From contig NZ_AP029018.1 of assembly GCF_037076525.1 (NCBI RefSeq), forward strand, positions 248,001 through 312,000: a DNA stretch of 64,000 nucleotides, written 5' to 3'. The notes below the pieces were generated by a model, which saw only the letters and a list, made by a program, of their open reading frames with translations, made no database searches and was not told the origin of the DNA. A program made the translations under genes and the position numbers. This document shows positions 1 through 8,230 of this stretch, piece by piece. This DNA is from Selenomonas sp. TAMA-11512 (lineage in GTDB: Bacteria > Bacillota > Negativicutes > Selenomonadales > Selenomonadaceae). Positions within the stretch are counted from its first letter, which is position 1; every line of letters starts with the position of its first letter.

Positions 1-60
1 GTATTCAATGCCAATATAGTTGAGAATGTGTTTTAATAGGAAAAAAGATGCATTATTTTT

Positions 61-89
61 TTGAAGTGTGATAAATGTGCATGTACTTT
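61..89 (+). promoter_or_regulatory. Candidate sigma-A promoter upstream of fdhD
   Basis: TTGAAG at 61-66 and TACTTT at 84-89 are separated by 17 bases in an AT-rich stretch about 80 bases before the fdhD start. Both boxes are imperfect, so the call rests on spacing and position. The rest of 1-167 is AT-rich and holds no reading frame I would support. Confidence 0.4.
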
Positions 90-167
90 ATGGATGAAAT
101 CGTGTACAATAATATATATTAAACAATTTTAATCAGGGTATTTCGAGCTGGGGAGGCAGACTCATTT

Positions 168-971
168 ATGCAGGATCCGCGAGAAGAAGAAATTGTTTCT
201 TGCCCCGTTATCCGGTTCAATGCCGCCGACAGACGATTTGTTCCCGATATCCGACAAACGTCCGTTGAGTGCGCGCTGGACATCTGCGTCAACGGCAAGT
301 ACCACAGCACGTCGCTCTGCTCGCCCGGCCGGTATGAAGATCTCGTTGCGGGCATCCTTGCGCAGTGCGGTCTCGTGGCGGCAAAGAAGGACATCCTATC
401 GATGAAGATCGACGAGGAAAAACACCGCGCGGATGTCATTGTTGTCGATGGGCAGTCGGCGTATGTCACGCAGAAGGGGCGCCATCTGACGCATGAGATC
501 GTGGAGGAACTCCTGCACGCGGAGCCGCCGCTCTTCGCGTCGGAGGGAAGAGATCTCCGGATCCGCGGAACAAAGCTCCTTGCGGTCGTCGATCACCTCC
601 TGTCGGAGCTCGCGGTGACGCATGAGGTCACGAACGGCGTCCACAGCGGGATCCTCTACGACCCGACGAAAGATGAGATTCTCACGTTTTGCGAGGACAT
701 CGGGCGTCATAATGTCTTTGACAAGCTCTACGGCTGGGCGATTTTGAACGATATCAGCGTAGCGGACAAGATGATCGTGTTCTCCGGCCGGTGCTCGACA
801 GAGATGATGATGAAGCTGGGCCGCATGGGGATCCCCGCGGTTGCGGCAAAATCGGTGCCGACGACGCTCTCCATCCGATTCGCCGAGAAGTTCGGCATCA
901 CGCTCTGTGCCCGCATGCGGCCGGGAAGCGTCTGCGTTTACACGCATCCCTTCCGCGTTGTCGCGGACTGA
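168..971 (+). CDS. fdhD: Formate dehydrogenase accessory sulfurtransferase FdhD
   Basis: FdhD moves sulfur from a cysteine desulfurase to the molybdenum cofactor of formate dehydrogenase in the cytoplasm. The 267-residue protein is of normal length and shows the family core: the VNG segment near residue 41, NGVHSG near 156, EDIGRHNVFDKL near 176 and the C-terminal block with GIPAVAAKS and YTHPFR. The start is the ATG after GGGAGG at 151-156. It lies just upstream of the catalytic subunit it would mature. The oddity is that the paired cysteines (CxxC, near residue 121 in E. coli FdhD) are absent: no cysteine occurs between residues 67 and 175. The protein may use another cysteine or be an atypical family member. 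Family assignment is secure; normal catalysis is not. Confidence 0.93.
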   Translation: MQDPREEEIVSCPVIRFNAADRRFVPDIRQTSVECALDICVNGKYHSTSLCSPGRYEDLVAGILAQCGLVAAKKDILSMKIDEEKHRADVIVVDGQSAYVTQKGRHLTHEIVEELLHAEPPLFASEGRDLRIRGTKLLAVVDHLLSELAVTHEVTNGVHSGILYDPTKDEILTFCEDIGRHNVFDKLYGWAILNDISVADKMIVFSGRCSTEMMMKLGRMGIPAVAAKSVPTTLSIRFAEKFGITLCARMRPGSVCVYTHPFRVVAD

Positions 972-1011
972 CGACCGCATTTGAACGGAATCGGCACGAA
1001 AGTCCCCTTGT

Positions 1012-1101
1012 CGGCTGCGCAGCCGTTCCCCGAGGTCGGGGAACGAGATCTCCTGCGGGGGCGCACATTACATTGAATAGAAGGCATCCCTGCCTTTCTA
1101 T
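1012..1101 (+). other. Palindrome-rich spacer between fdhD and the catalytic subunit gene
   Basis: Three foldable elements follow one another. CGGCTGCGCAGCCG (1012-1025) is a perfect palindrome. GTTCCCCGA at 1025-1033 pairs perfectly with TCGGGGAAC at 1036-1044, sharing one base with the first. ATAGAAGGCA at about 1076 pairs with TGCCTTTCTAT, ending near 1101, with one bulge. No T-run follows, so these are not classical terminators. They could form an attenuator, RNA-stability element or protein site in the leader of the 1159 gene; I assign no function. Confidence 0.45.
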
Positions 1102-1158
1102 ATACATAGGGCGGGCAATTACCGCCATCCTTCTCTTTCTGTTAAAGGAGGAAATCTC

Positions 1159-4100
1159 ATGGATATGACGAGACGTGACTTTATCAAGGTCACAGGACTC
1201 GGCACGGTCGGCGCGGCTCTCGCAAGCTTCGGCGTCGATATGAAGCCTGCGAAGGCGGCTCTTCGCGAGTTCAAGCTGACGGGCGCGAAGGAGTTCACGA
1301 CGGTTTGTCATTTCTGCGCCTGCGGCTGCGGCCAGATCGGCTACGTTAAGAACGGTAAGCTCATCCAGCTGGAAGGCGCCGTCGACAACCCCGTCAACCG
1401 CGGCGGACTCTGTCCAAAGGGGCTCGGCTACGCGACGGTTCCGAATTCCGATCAGCGTCCGATGAAGCCACTCTATCGCGCTCCTTACTCCGACAAGTGG
1501 GAAGAAATCAGTTGGGAAGAGGCCATCGACAAGGCTGCCCGCGCTATGAAAAGAGCGCGCGACGAAGGCTGGAAGCAGACCGAGATGATCAACGGCGAGA
1601 CCGTCACTGTCAACCGCACCGACGCGCTCGGACTTCTCGGCGGTTCGCAGATCAACAACGAGGAGCTTTACCAGCTCGTCAAGATCGCTCGCGCCATGGG
1701 CATGTCCTACATCGACAACCAGACCCGTGTCTGTCATTCCTCGACGCCGCCGGCGCTCTCGGGGGCTTTCGGCCGCGGTGCCATGACGCACCATTTTGGC
1801 AGCTTCCACGACGCGAAGCTCATCTGGATTGAAGGCTCCAACATGGCGGAGTGTCATCCGCTCGGCATCAAGAATGTCATGGAGGCAAAGAAGAAGGGCG
1901 CCGTCATCGTCAACGTTGATATTCGCTTCACGCGCACGTCTAAGATTGCCGACCACTTTTTCCAGGTTCGTCCGGGCACGGATATCGCCTTCCTCGGCGG
2001 CATTATCAATTACATTATCCAAAACAACCTGTACGACGCGGACTATGTCCGTAAGAACACGAACGCTTACTGTCTGCTGCGCGACGACTTCGCCTTTGAC
2101 GACGGTATTTTCTCCGGCTACGATGAGAAAAAGCGCAAGTACAGCATGGAGACGTGGGGTTATGCCCTTGGTCCCGACGGCAAGCCGCTTAAGGCGATGC
2201 AGATCGATGCGCCCAACACGGTCTTCAGCCGCTTGAAGGAGCACTTCTCCAAGTACACGCTCGAGAAGGCAGCGGAGATTTCGGGCTGTCCGGCAGAGCA
2301 AATCAAGCAGGCGGCGGAGATTTTTGCGGCGAATCGTCCGGGCATGATGGCGTACGCGCTCGGCATGACGCAGCACACGATCGGAGCGCAGAACATCCGC
2401 TGCTTCACCATTGTGCAGCTGCTCCTCGGCAACATCGGCGTACAGGGCGGCGGCATCGCAGCGCTTCGCGGTCAGCCGAACGTGCAGGCGTCGACGGACT
2501 ACGGCATCATGTTCCAGTATATGCCGTCGTATCTTGGCATGCCGACAGAGAAGACGAACACGCTTGCGAAGTGGACGAACTACTACGGCACTTTCCGCGC
2601 GAAGTTCATGAAGAACCTGCTGAAGGCATGGTTCGGCGCCGCGGCGACGCCGGAGAACGACTATCGCTTCGATCTCCTGACCATCCGCAATACGACCATC
2701 CCGCCGCATTCCATTTACGCGATGTTCGACGCGGCTGTCCGCGATGAGATCAAGACATTCTTCTGCATCGGACAGAACCCGCTCGTCACGCTGGCGAACC
2801 TCAACCACGTCTACGACGGGCTCACGCATATCGACACGGTCATCGGCGAGGACATCTTCCTCAACGAGACATATTGCTTCTGGCAGAAGCCGGGCGTCGA
2901 TCCGAAGACGATCAAGACCGAGGTCGTATTCCTCCCCGCGGCTTCCTATCTCGAACGCGAGGGCTCGCTCAACAACTCCATGCGCATGATGCAGTGGCGT
3001 ATGAAGGGACCGGACCCGGTCGGCGACTCCAAGCCCGACTACGAGATCCTCGATATGCTCTGGCGCCGCATCCGCGAGCTCTACGCCGACTCGACGGAGA
3101 AGAAGGACGAGGTCATCAAGCTTCTCACATGGAATTACGGACAGGGGCCGGAGATGGTGCAGAATCTCCTCAAGGAGTGCAACGGCTACGACGTCGCGAC
3201 AGGGCGTATGCTCAAGGGCATCGGCGAGATCAAAGACGACGGCTCGACCGCGTGCGGCATGTGGATCTTCGCCGGCGTCTACGGCGACGGCAACCGTACG
3301 ATGCGCCGCGGACAGAAGGACGAAGGCGGCCGCGGGATCTATCCGGAGTATGCGTGGGTATGGCCGGACAACATCCACGTTCTCTACAACACAGCATCCT
3401 GCGATGAGATGGGACAGCCGCGCGACAAGGATCGCTCGCTGGTCTGGTGGGATGCGGTGAAAGGGCGCTGGGAAGGCTACGATGTCCCCGACGTTTGGAG
3501 CCGCACGCTCGGCCCCGATACGCCGCAGGGACAGCAGCCGTTCCGCATGAATGCGGAAGGCATCGGCCGCCTCTTCTGCGCCGACTACACGGACAAGGTC
3601 AACGGCGTCTCCCGCGATCATTCGGGCACACCGGTCGACGGCCCGCTGCCGGCGCACTACGAGCCGGTGGAGAGCCCCATTAAGAACCCGATGTACAGCG
3701 AGCATACGAAGGCGCAGTTCAACCCGTGCGTCATCTATCCGCGCGTCGAGAGCGCGCATCCGATCGGAACGAAGGACAAGTTCCCCTACGTGCTCTCTTC
3801 CTCCGGCATCTGCGAGCACTGGTGCTCGGGCACCGTCACGCGCAACGTGCCGTGGCTCAACGAGCTCGTTAAGGAGCCGTTCGTCGAGATCAGCGCCGAG
3901 CTGGCGAAAGAACTCGGCATCAGCCCGGGACAGATGGTCAAGGTGTCCTCCGCGCGCGGCTCCGTCAAGGTGAAGGTAATGGTCACAGGCCGCGCAAGAC
4001 CGCTCAAGTCCGCCGGAGAGACCGTCCATACCGTATGGATGCCGTACTCGTGGGGCTTCATCGGGCTTTCCAAGGGCGAGTCGACGAACTATCTCACGAT

Positions 4101-4170
4101 CGATGCCCTGGAGCCGAACGTGCAGATACAGGAATTCAAAGCCTGCCTCGTCAATATCGAGAAGGTATAG
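1159..4170 (+). CDS. fdnG: Formate dehydrogenase catalytic (alpha) subunit, cysteine type, Tat-exported
   Basis: Oxidises formate to CO2 with a bis-MGD molybdenum or tungsten centre, passing electrons to the iron-sulfur subunit. The 1003-residue length matches FdnG-type enzymes. The N-terminus has a twin-arginine signal (RRDFIK, residues 5-10), so the enzyme likely faces the periplasm. A [4Fe-4S] site follows with C50, C53, C57 and C84. At the catalytic position E. coli FdnG has selenocysteine before histidine; here the codon at 1732-1734 is TGT, giving R-V-C192-H193. The start ATG follows AAAGGAGG at 1144-1151. The stop TAG overlaps the end of a short repeat element. The fdhE, beta and gamma genes follow, forming one operon. 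The family is certain; the preferred metal cannot be read from the sequence. Confidence 0.96.
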   Translation: MDMTRRDFIKVTGLGTVGAALASFGVDMKPAKAALREFKLTGAKEFTTVCHFCACGCGQIGYVKNGKLIQLEGAVDNPVNRGGLCPKGLGYATVPNSDQRPMKPLYRAPYSDKWEEISWEEAIDKAARAMKRARDEGWKQTEMINGETVTVNRTDALGLLGGSQINNEELYQLVKIARAMGMSYIDNQTRVCHSSTPPALSGAFGRGAMTHHFGSFHDAKLIWIEGSNMAECHPLGIKNVMEAKKKGAVIVNVDIRFTRTSKIADHFFQVRPGTDIAFLGGIINYIIQNNLYDADYVRKNTNAYCLLRDDFAFDDGIFSGYDEKKRKYSMETWGYALGPDGKPLKAMQIDAPNTVFSRLKEHFSKYTLEKAAEISGCPAEQIKQAAEIFAANRPGMMAYALGMTQHTIGAQNIRCFTIVQLLLGNIGVQGGGIAALRGQPNVQASTDYGIMFQYMPSYLGMPTEKTNTLAKWTNYYGTFRAKFMKNLLKAWFGAAATPENDYRFDLLTIRNTTIPPHSIYAMFDAAVRDEIKTFFCIGQNPLVTLANLNHVYDGLTHIDTVIGEDIFLNETYCFWQKPGVDPKTIKTEVVFLPAASYLEREGSLNNSMRMMQWRMKGPDPVGDSKPDYEILDMLWRRIRELYADSTEKKDEVIKLLTWNYGQGPEMVQNLLKECNGYDVATGRMLKGIGEIKDDGSTACGMWIFAGVYGDGNRTMRRGQKDEGGRGIYPEYAWVWPDNIHVLYNTASCDEMGQPRDKDRSLVWWDAVKGRWEGYDVPDVWSRTLGPDTPQGQQPFRMNAEGIGRLFCADYTDKVNGVSRDHSGTPVDGPLPAHYEPVESPIKNPMYSEHTKAQFNPCVIYPRVESAHPIGTKDKFPYVLSSSGICEHWCSGTVTRNVPWLNELVKEPFVEISAELAKELGISPGQMVKVSSARGSVKVKVMVTGRARPLKSAGETVHTVWMPYSWGFIGLSKGESTNYLTIDALEPNVQIQEFKACLVNIEKV

Positions 4171-4198
4171 GAATCGCTGCATCTATCAGTGCTTCCTA
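4168..4198. repeat. Short form of the dispersed MITE-like repeat
   Basis: A near-palindrome reading GGAATCGCTG, CATCTAT, CAGTGCTTCC is flanked by TA on both sides. It matches one terminal hairpin of the long copies at 38384-38550 and 47780-47945. The left TA is part of the TAG stop codon of the formate dehydrogenase gene. It may be a solo end left by deletion or a minimal element. Confidence 0.6.
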
Positions 4199-4258
4199 TA
4201 ATCCCTCTGCATCACGCGTGATGTGACGCAGGAGGCATACGTATAAAGGAGATCCGGT

Positions 4259-5134
4259 ATGAAGAGAAGAATTGTCGATCCTCAAGTCAAGCTGAACGAA
4301 TACCTGGAGCAACACCCCTTCTTGGCGGAGACGGCAGCTCTTCATCAGTCCATGCAGGAGGTCGCAGCGAAAACGGTCAAGCCCGTCGACCTTCCCGAAA
4401 ACAAAGAGGATACGAAGCTGGGGATTCCCCTGCTGCAGCAGACGGCGGCAAAGACCGCTCTGCTGGAGGCCGCGCCGACAGCGTACCTCCATCTTCTGAC
4501 GGGACTGTCGAAAGTCGAGAGCTTTCCGAAGCGGCTGCAGGAGACACTCAGAGGCTTCCGAGCATATATGCAGAAGGCGCGCGTTGACAGACGCCGCCGC
4601 ATTCTCCGCATGCTCTTGGAGCAGCTCGATGAAGATATCAGGCTTTGGGCCTTGCAGGAGGGTCAGGAAGAGACAATCCTGCGCATGACCGGCTGGCTGC
4701 TCATCGATCATCTTGTCCCCGACGTCTATCGGGATGCGGAGCGCTATGAAGAGGAAGGCGTGTGGCAGAAGCCATACTGCCCCGTCTGCGGGCGATTGCC
4801 CGTCCTCTCCCAGCTTGCCAAGCAGGCGGAGGGACGCAAGCGCTACCTCGTCTGCGACGGCTGCCGCACGAAGTGGGTCTACAAGCGCGTCGGCTGCGTC
4901 TACTGCGGCAACGACGACCTCCAAAAGATGCACATCCTGGACACCGAGAAAGAACCGATGGTGCGCCTCGATGTCTGCGATGCGTGCAAGAGCTATCTCA
5001 AGACGATCAATCGGGAAGATGATCCCTTCATCTACCTGCAGGACTGGACGACACTCCACATGGATCTCCTGGCGGAAAATGAAGGCTTCACGAAACGGGG
5101 AAGCATCATGGCAGGAAATCCTGCGAACGAATAA
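4259..5134 (+). CDS. fdhE: Formate dehydrogenase accessory protein FdhE
   Basis: FdhE is a cytoplasmic rubredoxin-like protein needed for assembly of respiratory formate dehydrogenases. The 291-residue product carries four cysteine pairs of the family: C174/C177 (CPVC), C199/C202 (CDGC), C213/C216 (CVYC) and C240/C243 (CDAC), which would bind iron or zinc. The N-terminal half is helical and poorly conserved, as usual. A strong site, AAAGGAG, precedes the ATG. Placement between the alpha and beta subunit genes differs from E. coli, where fdhE lies after the gamma gene, but fits an assembly factor made together with its client. Confidence 0.92.
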   Translation: MKRRIVDPQVKLNEYLEQHPFLAETAALHQSMQEVAAKTVKPVDLPENKEDTKLGIPLLQQTAAKTALLEAAPTAYLHLLTGLSKVESFPKRLQETLRGFRAYMQKARVDRRRRILRMLLEQLDEDIRLWALQEGQEETILRMTGWLLIDHLVPDVYRDAERYEEEGVWQKPYCPVCGRLPVLSQLAKQAEGRKRYLVCDGCRTKWVYKRVGCVYCGNDDLQKMHILDTEKEPMVRLDVCDACKSYLKTINREDDPFIYLQDWTTLHMDLLAENEGFTKRGSIMAGNPANE

Positions 5135-5160
5135 CAGTACTCCGGAAAGGAGCATGAAAA

Positions 5161-5979
5161 ATGCCAATGGAGCAGAAAGAAATGGCGATGTTCTACGACA
5201 TCGAACGCTGCAGCGGCTGCCGTGCCTGCATGGTCGCATGCAAGCAATGGCACGACAACGAGGCCGACTTCTCCACCCCCTTTGAGGGGCAGTTCCAGTC
5301 ACACGCGGACTTTACACCTTCGACCTACACCGTTGTCCGCTTCAACGAGCGGACCGACAAAGAGGGCAAGTTCCACTGGGATATCTGGAAGACCCAGTGC
5401 ATGCACTGTCAGGATCCGGCATGCCTGAAAGGCTGCCCGGAGGATGCCATCGTGCGTCGTGAGACAGGCGCCGTCGTCATCGACCACGATAAGTGCGTCG
5501 GCTGCGGCTATTGCAACACCAACTGTCCGTGGGGCGTCCCGCGCGTCGACCCCAAGACGAACAAATCCCACAAGTGCGATCTCTGCTTTGACCGCATGGA
5601 AAACGGCATGGAGCCCTCCTGCTCCAAGACGTGTACGGCACAGGCGCTCGTGTGGGGACCGATCCACAAGATGCGCGAGCTCGCGCACAAGCGCCTCGAT
5701 GAGATAAAGGAAAAGTATCCGGACGCAAACCTCTACGGCGTTGAGCCGAACGGCGTCGGCGGTACGCACATGATGTATCTGCTCCCCGAGAGACCCTCCG
5801 TCTACGGCTTCCCTGAGGATCCGAAGACACCGGCATCCGTCGATCTTTACAAGACGATCGTCAAGCCGGCGGGACAGGCGGTCGTCGCGGCTGCCGCAGT
5901 CGGCGTCGCCGGATTGTGGGGACTTACGAGCCTCATCAAGAAGCGCGCGGATGAAAACGCGAAGAAAGGGGATGAGTAA
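5161..5979 (+). CDS. fdnH: Formate dehydrogenase iron-sulfur (beta) subunit
   Basis: Ferredoxin-like electron-transfer subunit linking the molybdenum subunit to the membrane cytochrome. The 272-residue protein has four [4Fe-4S] cysteine groups: C17/C20/C23/C27 (CSGCRACMVAC), the CMHCQDPACLKGC group near residue 81, CVGCGYCNTNC near 112, and CDLC plus CSKTC near 140-155. A hydrophobic helix at about residues 236-256 matches the single C-terminal membrane anchor of FdnH. It lacks its own Tat signal, as expected for a subunit exported with the alpha chain. It follows fdhE by 26 bases and precedes the cytochrome gene by 2 bases. Confidence 0.95.
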   Translation: MPMEQKEMAMFYDIERCSGCRACMVACKQWHDNEADFSTPFEGQFQSHADFTPSTYTVVRFNERTDKEGKFHWDIWKTQCMHCQDPACLKGCPEDAIVRRETGAVVIDHDKCVGCGYCNTNCPWGVPRVDPKTNKSHKCDLCFDRMENGMEPSCSKTCTAQALVWGPIHKMRELAHKRLDEIKEKYPDANLYGVEPNGVGGTHMMYLLPERPSVYGFPEDPKTPASVDLYKTIVKPAGQAVVAAAAVGVAGLWGLTSLIKKRADENAKKGDE

Positions 5980-5981
5980 TC

Positions 5982-6677
5982 ATGAGCATGGTCGTCAATA
6001 AAAGCTACGTCAAGAGACACACGATGTCTTTCGTTGTCGCTCACTGGGTCAACGCGATCAGCTTTTTTGTCCTCTTCATCACGGGGTTGCCGCTGTTCTC
6101 CCCGTCCTTCCACTTCCTCTATGAAATCTTCGGCGATGCGAACTTTCAGATCATCCATCGCGTCTTTGCCGTCATCTTCATCGTGAACCCGATCATCGGC
6201 ATCTTCCTGGCAAGGAAAGGCTATTGGATCATGATGACAGAGCCGCTGAAATTCGGCAAGCGCGACATGGACTTCCTGGCGAAGTTCCCGCTCGACCTCC
6301 TCGGCATGAACCCGAAGGTCGAGAAGCAGACCTACTACAACGGCGGTGAGAAGCTGAACATCGCTCTCCAGATCATCTTCTGGGGCGTGCTCGTCGTCTC
6401 CGGCGCGATTCTTTGGTTCGGCGCCGGCGTCATTGACAATTCCATCCGCACGTGGTTCATCCCCATTCACGCCTGCGCGGCCGCCTTGGGCATGGCGATG
6501 GCGCTGGGGCACATCTACCTCGCTGTCGGCGTCAACCCCGATTCCGTCCACGGCATGGTCGACGGTACAATCAAGGCGAAGTATGCCGAGCATCACCACG
6601 GCAAGTGGATCGAAGACTGCATCGAAAGCGGCGAAGTCTCCGAGGAAGAGATGGAAGAAGCCGTCAAAAATTATTGA
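5982..6677 (+). CDS. fdnI: Formate dehydrogenase cytochrome b (gamma) subunit
   Basis: Membrane-bound di-haem cytochrome b that takes electrons from the beta subunit and passes them to quinone. The 231-residue protein has four hydrophobic segments, at about residues 20-40, 58-76, 126-147 and 157-178. Histidines in or beside them (HWVN, IIHRVF, PIHA, GHIY) are suitable axial ligands. The acidic C-terminal tail is cytoplasmic in this family. It starts two bases after the beta subunit stop, so the two are translationally coupled. A strong terminator ends the operon just downstream. Confidence 0.92.
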   Translation: MSMVVNKSYVKRHTMSFVVAHWVNAISFFVLFITGLPLFSPSFHFLYEIFGDANFQIIHRVFAVIFIVNPIIGIFLARKGYWIMMTEPLKFGKRDMDFLAKFPLDLLGMNPKVEKQTYYNGGEKLNIALQIIFWGVLVVSGAILWFGAGVIDNSIRTWFIPIHACAAALGMAMALGHIYLAVGVNPDSVHGMVDGTIKAKYAEHHHGKWIEDCIESGEVSEEEMEEAVKNY

Positions 6678-6685
6678 GATATATG

Positions 6686-6718
6686 AAAAAGACGTTCGCG
6701 CTTTGCGGACGTCTTTTT
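6686..6718 (+). terminator. Rho-independent terminator of the formate dehydrogenase operon
   Basis: AAAAAGACGTTCGC pairs with GCGGACGTCTTTTT (one wobble) around a 5-base loop and ends in a T-run, 9 bases after the gamma subunit stop. Confidence 0.9.
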
Positions 6719-6776
6719 CCGTGTATGATGTATGCACGAATACATATATATATTTTGTTATAGTAGCAATAATATA

Positions 6777-6806
6777 TTTGCATAATGCAAAAACATATGG
6801 TATGAT
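6777..6806 (+). promoter_or_regulatory. Promoter of citrate synthase with an overlapping inverted repeat
   Basis: TTGCAT (6778-6783) and TATGAT (6801-6806) are 17 bases apart, 39 bases before the citrate synthase start. The -35 box lies inside the inverted repeat TTTGCAT-A-ATGCAAA (6777-6791), where a repressor could block polymerase. The operator idea is inference. Confidence 0.6.
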
Positions 6807-6844
6807 AAGTGACGTTAAGTCATCGGAAAGAAGGTATATGCATT

Positions 6845-8182
6845 ATGGATCATGATATCAACCTTGCCCAATTTTACGGAAAATCCCTGAACTTCACGAA
6901 CATCCCGCGCGAGTGGTACCCTAAGTACAACGTTAAGCGCGGACTTCGAAACGAAGACAAGACGGGCGTCCTCATCGGACTCACCCGCATAGCGGACGTT
7001 GTCGGCTATAAGCTCGATGAAGAGGGAAAGAAGGTTGACGCGGAGGGCGAGCTCTACTACCGCGGCGTCAACATCATGGACATGGCATCGCAGGGAGACG
7101 GCGGATATCTCTACGAAGAGGCGAGCTTTCTGCTGCTCTTCGGATATCTTCCGCGTAGGGAGACGCTGGAGAAGTACTGTCAGGGTCTGAAGGACGATTA
7201 TGAGCTGCCGGACGGCTTCATCGAGACACATCTCCTTGACCATCCGAGTAAGAATCTGATGAACCAGCTCCAACGCCTGATCCTTGCCCTTTACAACTAC
7301 GATGAAGATCCGGATGCAACCGACCCTTACAGGACGCTCCTCAAGGGCATCAACATCATGGCAAAACTCCCTTCGCTTGCTTGCTACGCGCTGACGGCAA
7401 AGAACCACTACTACGGGCGTGACAGCCTTGTGCTCCACTATCCGAGCCCGTCGTATTCGACGGCGGAGAACATCCTGTCCATGCTTCGCCTCGACGGAAA
7501 GTTCACGAAGGAAGAGGCCCATTTGCTGGATGTCATGCTGTTCCTGCATGCCGATCATGGCGGCGGTACGAACTCGACATTCGCGAATGTCGTCGTCTCC
7601 TCGACGGATACGGATATCTACTCGGCGCTCGCGAGTTCGATCGGATCTCTGAAGGGCCCGCGTCATGGCGGCGCGAACGTCCGCGTTGCGCAGATGATGA
7701 AGAAGGTCATTGACCGCATCGGCATTGACGCCGAGGAAAAGGAGATTGAGAGCGCCATTGAAGAGCTCCTGCGCGGCGGCCTTGATAACCCGTCGAAGCT
7801 CGTCTACGGCATCGGACACGCTGTCTACACGATCTCCGATCCGCGTGCGGAGATCATACGCCGCGAGGTCGGTGCGCTTGCCCGCGAGAAGGGCGAGGGC
7901 AGGAAGTTCGATTTCTACGTGCGCTTTGAGGATACGGCAAAGCGGTATCTGTCGAAAAAGAAGGGCATCAACATGTCCTCAAACGTCGACTTCTATTCGG
8001 GCTTCGCCTATGAACTTCTCGGCATTCCGCAGGATTTTTACACGCCGCTCTTCGTGCTTGCGCGCACGGTCGGCTGGATTGCGCATAATGTCGAGCACAA
8101 GCTCTACGACAACCGCATCGTCCGCCCCGCGTCGAAGTACGTCGGCGAGCTCAATGATTACGTGCCGCGCTCGCTGCGATGA
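6845..8182 (+). CDS. gltA: Citrate synthase
   Basis: Condenses oxaloacetate and acetyl-CoA to citrate in the cytoplasm. The 445-residue protein has the family's catalytic landmarks: the first histidine in HADHGGGTNS, the second in GPRHGGAN, the YGIGHAVY segment and the aspartate region NVDFYSGFAYELLGI. The N-terminal extension before the first catalytic block is long, as in the larger bacterial and archaeal forms. I chose ATG 6845 because GAAAGAAGG (6826-6834) lies 10 bases upstream; an in-frame ATG at 6809 has no such site. Isocitrate dehydrogenase follows after 48 bases. The pair probably supplies 2-oxoglutarate for glutamate rather than a full cycle; no aconitase is in the window. Confidence 0.93.
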   Translation: MDHDINLAQFYGKSLNFTNIPREWYPKYNVKRGLRNEDKTGVLIGLTRIADVVGYKLDEEGKKVDAEGELYYRGVNIMDMASQGDGGYLYEEASFLLLFGYLPRRETLEKYCQGLKDDYELPDGFIETHLLDHPSKNLMNQLQRLILALYNYDEDPDATDPYRTLLKGINIMAKLPSLACYALTAKNHYYGRDSLVLHYPSPSYSTAENILSMLRLDGKFTKEEAHLLDVMLFLHADHGGGTNSTFANVVVSSTDTDIYSALASSIGSLKGPRHGGANVRVAQMMKKVIDRIGIDAEEKEIESAIEELLRGGLDNPSKLVYGIGHAVYTISDPRAEIIRREVGALAREKGEGRKFDFYVRFEDTAKRYLSKKKGINMSSNVDFYSGFAYELLGIPQDFYTPLFVLARTVGWIAHNVEHKLYDNRIVRPASKYVGELNDYVPRSLR

Positions 8183-8230
8183 AAGACTTCATCAAAGACT
8201 GTCTACATAAGGAAAGAAGACGATAAATGT

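Noticed and set aside
1700-1800. Selenocysteine insertion element in the formate dehydrogenase gene
   Set aside because: The active-site codon is TGT, not TGA, so no recoding is needed.
898-4182. A 1094-codon open frame antisense to the formate dehydrogenase gene
   Set aside because: It is a shadow created by GC-rich third positions; it has no family resemblance, is full of arginine, valine and aspartate repeats and covers a certain gene.
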